Assembly: GCF_023065955.2 (NCBI RefSeq)
Contig: NW_026622808.1
Coordinates: 40,808,475 to 40,872,474, forward strand
DNA: 64,000 nucleotides
Direction: 5' to 3'
Source of the DNA: Ursus arctos
Taxonomy: Eukaryota > Chordata > Mammalia > Carnivora > Ursidae
This document shows positions 1-12,500 of the stretch, piece after piece (within the stretch, counting starts at the first letter, position 1; each line of letters begins with the position of its first letter). The notes under the pieces are model-generated. The model did no database searches. It worked only from the letters and a program-made list of their open reading frames with translations, and was not told the DNA's origin. A program made the position numbers and the translations under genes.

Positions 1-491
1 AGTTTTCCTATGTGTTATCATTGCTCTAAGGAATCCCATATTTTCCTTCCTGTCCCCTTCCTCATTTACCTGTCATTTTTTTCCTTCCATATCCTCTCAT
101 TCACATAATAGTTTAAATAGCCTTTTATGAGCTTATATGAGATCTCTTTGCAACATTGATTGTTTGCAAAATGGCAAGTTGCTGTTTTTAGCAAGAAGAG
201 AATGTGTTGGCAAAGATAATGTTAATGCCTCTAGTTGAATCCACATCAATAGATTATTCCTTTGTTTTTGGAAAATGGAATAGCTGGAGGTTGTGACCTT
301 CACAATGCCTTGAGCCCACTATCTACCAATTACTGAAATGGGATTGCAATTTCTCCATACACATTTTCTCTAGACCATTGCTAAAACAGCCGATGGTGAC
401 TAAGGATAAAAGTAGTAATGACCTAGATGTAGACCAGGTCAGCCATTTATAGGTATCAATGTTGGTTGTTAAGGTTTATAGAACTTGGAGG

Positions 492-494
<3 letters not shown>
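1..494. other. Anonymous sequence, nothing recognised
   Basis: No long open frame, no recognisable repeat and no RNA gene were seen. Composition is ordinary for AT-rich mammalian intergenic or intronic DNA. Confidence 0.5.

Positions 495-530
<36 letters not shown>
495..530. repeat. (CA)n microsatellite
   Basis: Eighteen uninterrupted CA/AC units, followed by a short C run. It is a perfect dinucleotide tract and so probably length-variable between individuals. Confidence 0.97.
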
Positions 531-532
<2 letters not shown>

Positions 533-1574
533 CTTTAACCTTTAAAAACCATCCTGTGATATAGTATTGCTCCATGGGCTACCAGTGTAGAAGAAAAACC
601 TGCTATAAAACAAAATCTCTTCTGTCTTGAGGTTGTGACTTCTTGATGAGAATCATCCAGTTGAAATCCCCAAAACTGAATTTCCAATTTAGTTATCCCT
701 GACTGGTTAATGTTCAGATTTCATTCAGATGTTGGACTCAGCCCAAAAGTACACTTGGACTTCCCTCGCATTAGCAGAAATTTCTAGAACTATGTATATT
801 TGCTGCATTGTCCTTCACCCGGTTAGACTGCGTGATGCTCTTGCTGAAACAGCGGATCTCTCAGGCTGCCAGGTACCATGGTTATCTGTCTCCTCATGTT
901 GATTCCTGGCAGTCAACAGGCATGCTGCTGTGCCTCTCAATGTCCTTGTGCAGAAGCAGGGTCTTGATTGCAGCTGGTCAAACATGAAGGTTGTATATAT
1001 TAGTCTATCATGTGCCCACGACTACTTTGTGGCTCTACACACCTAGACATGATAGCCTAAGATAAATTATTCAGTACACATTCTTGATGTAGTTTTTCAG
1101 CCACTTTATGTTGTGGAGAGTTTATGTTCAAAAGGACTTATTTGGACCCCATATTTCAGTGGTTGCAGCTTACCCTAAACTGTAGCTTAAATGTTAGAGG
1201 TACACTCACAAAGTTGTGTGAATACAAGTTGTATACCTAAGCATAGCCTTTGACCGGGAAATGGAATATGCTAAGAACAATCATAGTCTGGTCCTTTACC
1301 TGTATGTGGGAATAGTATTTGATCTAATGATTACAATTTGTTAGTCAGTTAGTGTATATTGAACTTGTGAAATGTTTAAAGCATAGCCCTAAGCATTTTA
1401 AGGAGGTTCAACACTCTATCTTTGATTTAGCCATTCAAAACACATACTCATGAAATGGTCCTAAAATAATCCCTCGGCAATGGTTCATTAAGTACAAGCC
1501 CATAAATTGAATCTATAGTCAATGCTGGGGTTAGAGTCAAAGAGTGATCAGAGTAAGGACAAGTACATTTACTC
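531..1574. other. Anonymous sequence, nothing recognised
   Basis: No open frame of note and no repeat family that I can name with confidence. Confidence 0.45.
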
Positions 1575-1695
1575 AACACATTCTAGAAAAAATTTATCGA
1601 GTGCTTACTGTGTCAGGCACTGTGGTAGGCTAGATGCTAGGGATACCAAGATAAATCCATACATTCACTTGCCTCAGAATCTTAAGAGGAAGGCA
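1575..1695 (-). mobile_element. L2 LINE 3'-end fragment
   Basis: The plus strand resembles the reverse complement of the L2 3' end: a start like 'tcgagtgcttactgtgtcagg', then a tract matching 'caggcactgtgctaggtgctgggataca' with about 20% divergence. L2 is an ancient CR1-clade LINE shared by mammals. The fragment lies antisense and has no coding capacity. Confidence 0.65.
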
Positions 1696-2225
1696 GCATG
1701 TGAAAAGTTCATGGGCAAACTGCCATAGGAACACATAGAAAACTCTGAGAGGCAAAGCTTTCTTAGGTATGTAGAGAATCCATAAAACCCTGCATCTACA
1801 ATTCTAAACAGAGCTGCTGCTTACAATGTTTGGTTCCTAGTTACCTTGGGTAGAAATGACACTTTGTCCCAAGCCCTCTATCAACAAACTGACTGTTTGG
1901 AATTCAGTGAAGTGGGAAAGCTGAACTTTGCAAACTTTATGTTAGACTTTAAGATATTGATTAAATAAAAGCATAAGGAGGAGATTTGAAATTCAGTTTG
2001 TAAAGATTGTTTAATTAAGTGGGGCCATATGTTGAACAAATATTTGGGTGTGTGGTGAAATACCATGGGCACAGCCAAGTGGGATGGGATGATATTGGGA
2101 GACAGAAACACATTGTTAGCACAAGAAGAGTCTTCAGGACTTTTTACAGTATTCAGATCCATGTCAACAGCTTGAGCTTGTCTCAGTATGTCATGCCTAT
2201 CTTTAGGCAGTATCATCCTGAAACA
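1696..2225. other. Anonymous sequence
   Basis: Open frames on both strands overlap near 1,881-2,231. Neither shows a domain, family resemblance or splice context, so both are taken as chance frames. Confidence 0.4.
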
Positions 2226-2233
2226 CTATAGAC

Positions 2234-2468
2234 TACCATGGTCTAATAGAAATATAATGTGAGATGCATATATTTTAAATTTCCTAGTAGTCACAATAAA
2301 AACGGTAAAAAGAGAGGTGAAAGTAGGTTTAGCAATATATTTTATTTAACCCAATATATCCAAAATATTATTTTAACATGTAGTCAATATAAAAATTTAG
2401 GACATTTCTCACATTTCAAGAACTCAAATCCACATTTGGCTGGTGGCTACCATATTGGATAGTGCAGC
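2234..2468. mobile_element. hAT-like non-autonomous DNA transposon
   Basis: The left end (around 'ggtctaatagaaatataatg') and the right end ('accatattggatagtgcag') are imperfect inverted copies of each other. They resemble the common mammalian MER-type element whose ends read CAGxGCTGTCCAATAG. Flanking 8-mers at 2,226-2,233 (ctatagac) and 2,469-2,476 (ctctagac) match at 7 of 8 positions, as expected for the 8-bp duplication of hAT transposons. There is no transposase frame. I cannot assign the exact family. Confidence 0.55.
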
Positions 2469-2639
2469 TCTAGACAGATATAAATACATATTGTTTTTAA
2501 GAGTCTCCATAGGGGATGATTCTTCAGCCTTTTGGGGGGAGCCCATTCCAATGTTTACTGATGCTGGGAAAGTGCTCTTAAATGTAGCACAGATTCTTAA
2601 TGCCAACATTTGACTGTTTCTTCTCATCTCATGCTGTTA

Positions 2640-3480
2640 TCATTCAATGAATATTTACTGAACTTCTGTATACTGTTAGGTGTTGGGATATAATAGCAAA
2701 GAGCACTACTGTGGTTCTTGTTTTCAGGGTGCTTACAAGATATAAGGTAGAAGAGAAATAGTATATAAGTAAATTAAATGTGTAATTATGACATGTTTTG
2801 GGATGGAAATGTTCAGAGAGCACTTATGAAGATTTGTAGCTGGAGAACCTCTCCTGGTCTGGAGGGACTGGGAGACTTCCCCTAAGGGAGTGAACTTTGA
2901 TCTGAAATCGAAATGATACCCATGAGTGGGCTCTGAGGCAAAAAAGCTTTTGGTACTTTGAAGGATCCAACAGGAGAATGGTGTAACTCAAATGGGAAGA
3001 ACAAAGGTGAAAGTGGTTCATAATGAGGTTGGGAAATTAGGCAGAGGCCAGAACACATGTGACGTTAGGTCACATTAAGGACCAGAATTCTCCTAGAAGC
3101 AAAGAGAAGTCACTGTATGTTTTTAAGGAATAGAAGGACAAATTATTGGATTTGCATAATACAATATCCTCTGCTATAAACTGGAGAATGGAACTGAGGA
3201 AAACAGGTGAATGTGGAGAGACCTTTCAGGAAACTATTTTATATCTGAGTAAGAGGATTAGGATAGTGGCCACCTCAAGCTTTAAGCTGATGACTTTGAG
3301 ACATACTAGTGAGTAGGACTCAATGATGCACTGAATAGTGGGGGAGGTGGGTGCCAAGCACGGGGAAGAGGAGTGTCCAGGCTGACTCCCAGCTTTTCTG
3401 ACCTGCTTATATAAGTAGATGTGGGTCCTTTTGAGTTCTCTTAGCTTTCCTCTGGCATGCTGGAAATTGTAGGATGAAGT
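2640..3480 (-). mobile_element. Decayed L2 LINE, antisense
   Basis: Begins with the reverse complement of the L2 3' end ('aatatttactgaacttctgtatactg', then 'gtgcttacaagatataag'). Further in it carries blocks typical of antisense L2: 'ggcagaggccagaacacatg' and 'ctgactcccagcttttctg'. Small open frames at 2,824-3,021 and 3,226-3,489 on the minus strand carry no visible domain and are remnants or chance. Confidence 0.55.
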
Positions 3481-4080
3481 ATCCATCATCTAAAATAGGA
3501 AATATAATGGTAATTTTCCTATCATCTTTCTTTTTTGCTTGAATCAGAAATTTGTGATTCTTTGATGCCAATGTTAGTATAACATAAAGAAAAAAATTAA
3601 CAGTGAGCTTCTGTCCATATCTCTTAAGCTTTTACTTACTGAGTAATCACAAGGTAAATCATTTAACAGTTTTATTGCTTTTAACATTATTATCTTTTTT
3701 TCTTATAAATTATATGATCTTTGCATTGACACACAGTATTATTACTATCATATTGTTGTGAGTGGCTATTAATGACAGACTTCACAGAGGAAGGCTGAGG
3801 GGAAACAATAAAGAAAATAATACATCTTATTCTAAAGCTTCCTAAACCAATTAAGAAACTGCAACAATAAAGCTTTAATTAATTAATTTTTTACAACTGT
3901 TTGGACAGATTTATAATCATTCTTAGCTAATCATTAAAAGATTACATTTTGCATGGCTATCTTTTTTTTATTACTATCTTTTTTTAACATTAGTTATTAA
4001 ATAGTTCATTTATTTCCTATTCCAAGTCTGGTTGATATAAAGAATTCAAACTGTTAAATAATTCAAAAGAGTTGGGCTTG
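3481..4080. other. AT-rich anonymous sequence
   Basis: Very AT-rich with several short T and A runs. No gene or assignable repeat was found. Confidence 0.4.
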
Positions 4081-4084
4081 ACAA

Positions 4085-4900
4085 TAATGTTCATTCATTC
4101 ATAGGATAATTATTAAGCTCCTAGATACTTAACAGGGTAGATAACACTTGAGGGGTTTAAAATATAACAATGGAGGCTTAAATGAATAAATATGTAAATA
4201 AATATATGATTTAATACAGTAGTGATAAGTACTATTTGGAAAAGGGAAAGAGATACAGAGCCCTAAGCTCTGAGGGCTATGTGATGATGAGGGAAGACCT
4301 CTCCATAAGGGAACATGTGCACAGTGTGCTGAAGGTAGTGAGAAAGTGTGAGCTGAGCAAATATCTAAGGTAAGACTCTTTTAGGCATAGGGAAGCAAGT
4401 ATAAAAGATTCTGAGGTGATCATGTGCATCTTCCAGGAACACTGGCAAAGAGCCAATGATGCTGAACCACTATGAAGAAGGGAACAATGGAGAAAATGAG
4501 ATCTAAGTGGTGATGAGGGGCCACATTATGAAGTCTTAAGGTCAAATAAAGATTTTGGATTTTATTCTAAGTATGATAGGAGCCATTGGAGAGTTTTGAA
4601 CTGGGGACAAATTTGAATTTAGATGTAGGGTGTAAGAGAAAGAGGAAAATCAGGCATGATTCTTAGGTTTCTGGCCTGAGCATTAGATACAACGTGATGC
4701 CATTTATTGGGGTGTGGAAAACCTACGGAGGAATGAATTTAGAGGCGAAATCAAAATGGTTCAGTATCGGGCATGTGAAATTTGAAATGCCTCTTAGAAA
4801 TTCTAGTGGAGATGTTAAACAGACATATATAAAAATTTGTAGTTCAGGGGATAATTGAAGGACGGAAATATACATTGGAAGCTGATACCTAGAATTTAAA
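4085..4900 (-). mobile_element. Decayed L2 LINE, antisense (3' end into reverse-transcriptase region)
   Basis: In order, the plus strand matches the reverse complement of L2: a 'tattaagctcctag' end, 'gattttggattttattctaag', 'agccattggagagttttgaac', 'gattcttaggtttctggcc', 'gatgccatttattggggtg' and 'ggcatgtgaaatttgaaatg'. The last three correspond to the L2 region downstream of the reverse-transcriptase active site. All reading frames are destroyed. Confidence 0.65.
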
Positions 4901-5094
4901 GTAGTTGTTGAAATTCTTGTCCATGGATCCCAGAAGGTTTATTCTGTAGCCACTACTATTTACATTTCTCTCCCCTCTTTGCCCTAGTTTTACTCCTGCC
5001 TTTGACTTTGTGGAGGGGCAGAGAACATTCTTCCTATTGGAGAAGGACAGTAGTCCCTATCTAGTTGATGATGGTGGAAGGGAATGGGAATAGT

Positions 5095-5775
5095 CATTCA
5101 TCTATAGGCATTTGTTGGAAGCTTATTGTGTGCAAAATCATAACACAGGGAGCAAAAGCAAACAGAGTCTTTGTCTTCACTGAGCTTACAATCTGATGCA
5201 TAGTAAGGCATAGAGGCTTAGATCAGACATTAATCAAGTAATCACAAAAACAAACATAACATCGGAATGATAGCATGTAACGAAACAGAGATGCATGTTG
5301 CTGGAGTGTATAATAGGAGGAATTATGTCTTGGTAAAGAGGTCAAGGAAGGCTTCCTGATGGTATTATTATGAGTTGTTATGTGAAAGGTGAGTTAACAA
5401 GGCAAAGAGTGATCTAGGGAGAGGGCACAGCATATAAATGGTCCTGTGGCAGGAGGGACTATGGTATATGCTCATACGTAAAGAAGACTAGAGTGGCAGG
5501 AGCACTGAGAGTGAGGGGTAGCATTGTGCAAGGTAAAGGTGGAAATTCACACAGCAAACAGATAATGGCTTATAAGCCTCATGATTTGAGAAAAATCATG
5601 TGGTTACAGTGTGGAGAATGGATTGAGGCTGGGTGGGGATGGAGGAAAGCAACATAAAGAAAGGATTAGGAAGACCATAGGTCCATACAGAGGAGGCTGC
5701 TGCAGTAGTTAGGTGAGGGATGAGGGTGGTTTAGACAAGATAGCATAGAACTAGGGTAAGATCAACTTCCCAGGG
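5095..5775 (-). mobile_element. Decayed L2 LINE, antisense
   Basis: Starts with an L2 3'-end complement ('ggcatttgttggaagcttat', 'tcttcactgagcttacaatc'), then 'aaggaaggcttcctgatgg', 'gtgtggagaatggattgagg' and 'aggctgctgcagtagttagg'. These are in the order expected for antisense L2. It is a separate insertion or fragment from the L2 piece upstream, because the 3' end motif recurs. No coding capacity. Confidence 0.65.
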
Positions 5776-5854
5776 GGAACTGAGCAAGTTGGTGAGCTGA
5801 AGCTAACTCAGTCTCAAATAGAGGCACCAATGCTAAGAAACAGAACAGCAGGGT

Positions 5855-6048
5855 GGTTAAGGCTCTGGGCTTTGGAATCAGACATAACACAGGTTTGAAA
5901 CATAGCTCTTCTACCTACTGCTGTGGGACTGCATGCAGATTTCTGTAAACTGGGGATAGTAGTACCTGTACCACAAGTTATTGTAGGGATTAAGTCAGAC
6001 TATATGATAAAATGCTAAGCCAGCATTCAATAATTATAGTGTGTCACT
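5855..6048 (+). mobile_element. MIR SINE
   Basis: Sense MIR signature: 'gtggttaaggctctgggctttggaatcagac', then a run resembling 'aacctctctgtgcctcagtttc' in decayed form, then 'aaactggggatagtagtacc' and 'gttattgtagggattaa'. MIR is an ancient tRNA-derived SINE mobilised by L2. Confidence 0.8.
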
Positions 6049-7253
6049 CTCTGGAATTTAGCAGTCACCTCCAGGAAAAGGTGCTTGGGGGGAAAAACAT
6101 GTTTTTCTGTGTTTGCTGGAAATCTTAGAGAAAACAATGTACAAATCTTCAAATTTACAAATTTACTGAGCATCCGCTTTCAGCAATCACTTGCAAGAAC
6201 AGTGTATGTTGATTATTGATTATAGTTTTGATTTTGCGATAGGCTCTCCCAGAAAATGGGCCCTATGTAAAGGTATTGACATATATATAACATTTGTGAT
6301 CTTAACATCTATGATCAATGTGATTACAATTTTGTCCATCTGTATTTGTTATAATGTAAAAAGCAAAACAAAAAGTATGGAAAAGAGTCCCTTTAGACTC
6401 AATTACATGCCATCATTTTCTAAACTTCATTATTTACTTACTATTAAAGGCTTATGAGTTAATTAATGTCCTGTGAATCGCAAATCAATTATTTCACAAT
6501 GAAGCATAAAATTAGTTTAAGAGATTCATATATAGGCATGACATGGTATATTGGCTTCTCTTCAGAAGTGGATCAAATAAAAATATGTGACAAGAAAAAA
6601 ATGTAGATGACATGTTAGGTGGTGGGTAACTAATTGTGCTTTCAGTGTGGTAGCAAAAAAATGCATGACCGGAATTCCAAATAACATGCCTTTGCATTTT
6701 TGTTGTAAAGTTATAATGGCTTCACAAACATAAAATTACTCTCCAAATGTGATTCAATTCAAGGACATCTTTATTTTATACACCTAAATGAAATAATATA
6801 TGTTAAGCTCCCAGCCCAGTGAGATATCTAGTATTTGTAGACTAATGTTCTTCTTTTTCCTTCCTCTTAGGTGCCCTCTGCAGTTATTTAATTGCAAATA
6901 TTACTAAAATCACCTTTCTTTTCTTTTAGTGTTATTATGTTCCTTTCTGAAATTATATGTGCAATACATGCTCATTGCAGATAACTTGTAAAACACAGAA
7001 AACAACAATGAAAAGGTCACCTGTGGTCTCACCCTAGAGAGAACTACTTTTGATATTTAGGTATATATTATTTTAATACACTTTTCTAGAATATTCAACT
7101 TGGAATTCATAACCTCGGCTTTTAAACAGCTTGTTTCATAAAGCACATGATAAGGAGACTTAGCCAACTAGGGTCTATGTTGTTATTTTTGAAGAACAGA
7201 ACAGACCCTAATTGCCAAATTGCCAAGCTGTCCAAATATTTTTCACTTGTTCA
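6049..7253. other. AT-rich sequence, possible ancient LINE remnant at its end
   Basis: Mostly unrecognised. From about 6,925 to 7,090 ('gtgcaatacatgctcattgc', 'gaactacttttgatatttagg') the text resembles the untranslated part of a very old L1, but too weakly to name. Open frames at 6,191-6,457 and 6,512-6,697 show no domain. Confidence 0.35.
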
Positions 7254-8280
7254 GGTATTTTAAAAATAAACCTTATTTTTAGGAAACAGTTTTAGATTTA
7301 CAGAAAAATAGCAAAGATAGTACAGAGAGTTCCCATGTACCCTCTACCCAGTTTCCCCTATTATTAACATATTGTATTTGTTTAGTATGTGTGTTACAAT
7401 TAATGAACTAATAATGACATATTATTAATAACTGAAGTTCAGACTTTATTCAGATTTCCTTAGTTTTTACCTAATGCCCTTTCTCCGTTTCAGAATCCCC
7501 TCTAGAATACTACATTACATTTAGTTGTGGTGTCTCCTTAAGCTCCTCTTAACTGTTAAAGTTTCTTTGATTTTCCTTGTTTTTAATGACCTTGAGAGTT
7601 TTGATGAGTACAGGTCATGTATTTTGTAGAATGCCGTTCAGTTGGGATATTTTGATGTTTTTCTCATGATTAGCCTGGAGTTAGGAGTTTTTGGTAGGAA
7701 CGCAACAAAAATAAAGTACCATCTCATCACATCCTATCAAAGGAAGATACTATCAACATGACATCACTGTTGTTGTTGATCTTGACACCTGGCTGAAGCA
7801 GTGTTTGTCCAGTTTCTTCATTGTATCTTTACTCTTTTTATCCCCCTTTCCATACTGTGCTCTTTGGAAAGAAGTCATGATGCACAACCCATACTTAAGG
7901 AGGGGAGCATTATGCACCCCCACCCGGAGAGTAGAGTAGCTGTATAAATTATATGGAATGCTCCATGGGAGATTTGTCTATTCTCACATGTGTATGTATA
8001 TATGTATGTATGCATGTTCATATGAATGTATTTACCATTTACCGATGTCAGTATGGACTCATGGATATTTAGTTTGTATTCTGGGCTATAATCCGATACG
8101 TCCTTATTTTGTTGCTCAAATTGTTACAACTTTGGCCATTGTGATCTCTTTTAGTTGGCTACCATGTGCTTTTGACATACTCCTTATTGGAGTCCTTTTT
8201 TTTGAGTACTTTCTTACTTTCTGGCACTATAAGATGCTCTAGATTCATTTTAGAAATTTCCTGTCCCAGTCTCAATCTGT
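7254..8280 (-). mobile_element. Old L1M LINE 3' UTR, antisense
   Basis: The run 'tttaggaaacagttttagatttacagaaaaat...gttcccatgtaccctctaccc' followed by 'agtttcccctattattaac', 'gtggtgtctccttaagctcc' and 'gagttttgatgagtacaggtc' is the reverse complement of an old mammalian L1 (L1M class) 3' UTR. The later part ('ggaccatggatatttagtttg', 'ttggccattgtgatctctt') continues the same element. The open frame at 7,958-8,242 lies inside it and is not a gene. Confidence 0.7.
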
Positions 8281-8295
8281 CTGTAATTAAAATTA

Positions 8296-8425
8296 GAATC
8301 AGTAGGATCTAGAATTGGATGGCCTTATTTCAAACCCTGGCTTAACCATTTGCCAGCTATGTGATCTAAAACTGTTTGACCTTTTGAGGGATAGGTGGGG
8401 TCCAGTTTCCTATTCTGTCTGAGCT
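8296..8425 (+). mobile_element. MIR SINE fragment
   Basis: The block 'ttcaaaccctggcttaacc...ccagctatgtgatctaaaac', followed by a 'gtttcctattctgtctg' end, is a diverged sense MIR. Confidence 0.55.
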
Positions 8426-8805
8426 TTTTCAGAGCAGGGACTTTTTCTCTTTTTTTCTCTACTGTATTCCAAGTGGTATTCAATCAAGAAATATCGGTTG
8501 AGTGAATATAAATTCAGGTAAGCAAGAAATAGAAATGGCTTTGTTTCTTATTTTGTCTTAAAATATTTGTCTAAGTTATTATTTTCAATTTAATTTCATT
8601 ATCAAAGTAATATATGCATATAGCTTAAAGATTTAAATAGTTCTTCAGTATTTTAAACAAAATAATCATTTTCTAACTCATTCCCTGAGGCAACCACTTT
8701 CAATTTCCTTAGCTGATTATTTTGATACCTATCTCCTTATGTCTAACATGTTTTTATTGTCGCTTCTTGATTTATAAATTTTATTCATTGTCTATTCATT
8801 TCCAG
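8426..8805. other. Anonymous AT-rich sequence
   Basis: The part near 8,560-8,790 resembles old L1 untranslated sequence but not enough to assign. It ends in a pyrimidine-rich tract that could act as a splice acceptor for the next entry. Confidence 0.35.
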
Positions 8806-8904
8806 CTATGGGGGATGAGGATCTAGCACCACACACTGTATCTTGTCTTCCCATTCTGCTTTCGAGATCTGCCAGAGACCATTAGGATCACACCTGAAAT
8901 CAAG
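8806..8904 (+). other. Candidate exon (non-coding or UTR)
   Basis: A 99-base segment is bounded on the left by a T-rich tract ending in 'catttccag' and on the right by 'caag' followed by gtaagt, a consensus splice donor. An ATG is the third base in, followed by about 25 codons and then TAG. The other two frames also contain stops, so if this is an exon it is untranslated or belongs to a non-coding RNA. The call rests on splice-site shape only and may be chance. Confidence 0.25.
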
Positions 8905-9238
8905 GTAAGTTTATTATTTGCTGCAACAAAGGAGACCCTACATCATTTAGAACAAAAGTGAGTTTCAAAAGGGGCTAATGAAGGGGAGTTATGAAATTTG
9001 GGTGATCTTAGCAGGGATTGGTCAGAATTTGTAAATTAAGGAGCTGATGGGACATCAGTGGTTTTATTTTTTAGAGTACATGAAGCTATGTGGAATTACC
9101 CCTGCGTCAGTTTATTTGTGGTCTTATATATAGGAGGAGTCTGAATAAACTGGTGTTAATTGTGAGAGTCTGTAATGCATGTCATAGTTTGGTTTGGTAC
9201 AGTTCTGTGAATCAGTATACATTTTACAAGTTATCATG
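8905..9238. other. Anonymous sequence
   Basis: No gene or repeat recognised between the candidate exon and the L1 insertion site. Confidence 0.4.
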
Positions 9239-9253
9239 TCTGATTTAATTCTT
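9239..9253. repeat. Target-site duplication of the full-length L1 (3' side)
   Basis: TCTGATTTAATTCTT, identical to 15,468-15,482. It directly abuts the T run that is the complement of the L1 A tail. Confidence 0.93.
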
Positions 9254-9538
9254 TTTTTTTTAAATGATTTTTTATTATATTATCTTAGTCACCATACAGT
9301 ACATCCCCAGTTTCCGATGTAAGGCTCGATGACTCATTAGTTGTGTATAACACCCAGTACACCATGCAATACGTGCCCTCCTTACTACCCATCACCGGTC
9401 TATCCCATTCCCCCACCCCCCTCCCCTCTGAAGCCCTCAGTTTGTTTCTCATAGTCCACAGTCTCTCATGTTTCATTCCCCCTTCTGATTACCCCCCCTT
9501 TCTTTATCCCTTTCTTCCCCTACCGATCATCCTAGTTC

Positions 9539-12500
9539 TTATGTTCCATAGATGAGAGAAATCATATGATAGTTGTCTTTCTCTGCTTGACTTATTTCAC
9601 TTAGCATTATCTCCTCCAGTGCCGTCCATGTTGCAGCAAATGTTGAGAACTCGTTCTTTCTGATAGCTGAGTAATATTCCATTGTATATATGGACCACAA
9701 CTTCTTAATCCAGTCATCTGTTGAAAGGCATCTCGGCTCCTTCCACGATTTAGCTATTGTGGACATTGCTGCTATGAACATTGGGGTGCATATGGCCCTT
9801 CTCTTTACTACGTCTGTATCTTTGGGGTAAACACCCAGTAGTGCAATGGCTGGATCATAGGGTAGCTCAATTTTTAACTTTTTAAGGGACCTCCACACTG
9901 TTTTCCGGAGTGGCTGTACCAACTTGCATTCCCACCAACAATGTAGGAGGGATCCCCTTTCTCCACATCCTCTCCAACAATTGTTGTTTCTTGCCTTGTC
10001 TATTTTTGCCATTCTAACTGGCATAAGGTGGTATCTCAGTGTGGTTTTGATTTGAATTTCCTTGATGGCTAATGATTTTGAACATTTTTTCATGTGTCTG
10101 TTAGCCATTTGTATGTCTTCACTGGAAAAGTGTCTATTCATATCTTCTGCCCATTTTTTGATTTGTTTATTTGTTTCTCATGTATTGAGTTTGAGAAGTT
10201 CTTTGTAGATCTTGGATACCAGTCCTTTATCTGTAGTGTCATTTGCAAATATCTTCTCCCATTCCGTGGGCTGCCTCTTAGTTTTTCTGACTGTTTCCTT
10301 GGCTGTGCAGAAACTTTTAATCTTGATGAAGTCCCATAAATTCATTTTATCTTTTGTTTCTCTTGCCTTTGGGGATGTATCATGAAAAAGGTTGCTTTGG
10401 CCGATGTCGTAGAGGTTGCTGCCTATGTTCACCTCTAGAATTTTGATGGATTCCTGTCTCACATTGAGGTCTTTCATCCATTTGGCGTTTATTTTTGTGT
10501 ATGGTGTGAGAGAGTGGTCAAGTTTCATTCTTTTGCACGTAGCTGTCCACTTTTCCCAGCACCATTTATTGAAGAGACTGTCTTTTTTCCACCAGATGTT
10601 TTTTCCTGCTTTATCAAATATTAGTTGCCCAAAGAGCCGAGGGTCCTTTTCTGGGCTCTCTATTCTGTTCCATTGGTCTATGTGTCTGTTTTTGTGCCAG
10701 TACCATGCTGTCTTTGTGATCACAGCTTTGTAGTACAGCTCGAAATCCGGCATTGTGATGCCCCCAGCTTTGTTTTTCCTTTTCAACAGTTCCTTGGAGA
10801 TTCGGGGCCTTTTCTGTTTCCATACAAATTTAAGGACTATTTGTTCCAGTTCTTTGAAAAATGTCCTTGGTATTTTGATCGGGATAGCATTGAAAGTGTA
10901 GATTGCTCTGGGTAGCATGGACATTTTAACTATGTTAATTCTTCCAATCCATGAGCATGGAATATCTTTCCATCTTTTTATGTCTTCCTCAATGTCTTTC
11001 AAGAGTGATTTATAGTTTCTAGAATATAGGCCCTTTACGTGTCTGGTTAAGTTAATTCCAAGGTAATGTATGGTTTTTGGTGGTATTGTAAATGGGATGG
11101 ATTCCCTAATTTCTCTTTCTTCGGTCTCGTTATTCGTGTATAGAAATGCAACTGATTTCTGAGCGTTGATTTTGTATCCCGCCACGTTACTGAATTGCTC
11201 TATAACTTCTAATAGTTTGGGAGTGGCTTCTTTTGGGTTTTCCATATAGAGTATCATGTCATCTGCGAAGAGAGACATTTTGACTTCTTCTTTGCCGATT
11301 TGAATACCTTTGATCCCTTTTTGTCGTCTGATTGCTGTTGCAAGGACTTCTAGTACTATGTTGAATAATAGTGGCGAGAGTGGGCATCCTTGTCGAGTTC
11401 CTGATCTTAAGGGAAAGGCTTCCAGCTTTTCCCCATTGAGAATAATATTTGCAGTAGGCTTTTCATAGATGGCTTTTATGAGATTGAGAAATGTACCTTC
11501 TATTCCTACACTCTGAAGGGTTTTAATCAGGAAAGGATGCTGTATTTTGTCAAATGCTTTTTCGGCATCGATTGAGAGGATCATATGGTTCCTGAGTCTT
11601 TTCTTGTTGATACGATGTATCACGCTGATTGATTTGTGAATATTGAACCACGCTTGCATCCCAGGTATGAATCCCACTTGATCGTGATGGATAATCCTTT
11701 TAATGTACTGTTGGATTCTATTAGCAAGTATCTTGTTAAGGATTTTGGCGTCCATATTCATTAGGGAGATCGGTCTGTAATTCTCCTTTTTGAGGGGGTC
11801 TTTGCCTGGTTTGGGGATCAAGGTAATATTGGCCTCATAGAATGAGTTTGGTAGCTTTCCTTCTGTTTCTATTTTTTGAAATAGCTTTAGGAGAATAGGT
11901 ATTATTTCTTCTTTGAATGTTTGGTAGAATTCCCCAGGAAAACCGTCCGGGCCTGGAGTTTTGTTATTTGGAAGGTTGTTTATCACTGACTCAATTTCTT
12001 CATAATTAATTGGCCTGTTTAAGAAATCAATTTCTCCCTGTTTCAATCTTGGTAGTTTATAGGTTTCCAGGAAGGATTCCATCTCTTCCAGATTGCTTAG
12101 TTTATTGGCATATAGCTGTTGATAAAAATTTCTAATAATCCTTCCAATTTCAATGGTGCTCGTCGTGACCTCTCCTTTTTCATTCATAATTTTAATAATC
12201 TGGGTCCTTTCTCTTTTCTTTTGGATAAGTCTTGCCAGTGGTCTGTCAATTTTATTGATTCTCTCAAAGAACCAGCTTCTAGTCCTGTTGATCTGCTCTA
12301 CTGTACTTCTGGTTTCTGCTTGATTGATTTCAGCTCTAATTTTGGTCAACTGCTTCCTTGTGCATGGATTAGGCCTGTCCCTCTGTTGCTGTTCCAGCTT
12401 CTTGAGGTGAGAATATAAAAACTGCATTTTAGATTTTTCTGTTCTTTTGAGTGAGGCTTGGATGGCTATGTATTTCCCCCTTAGGACTGCATTTGCAGTA

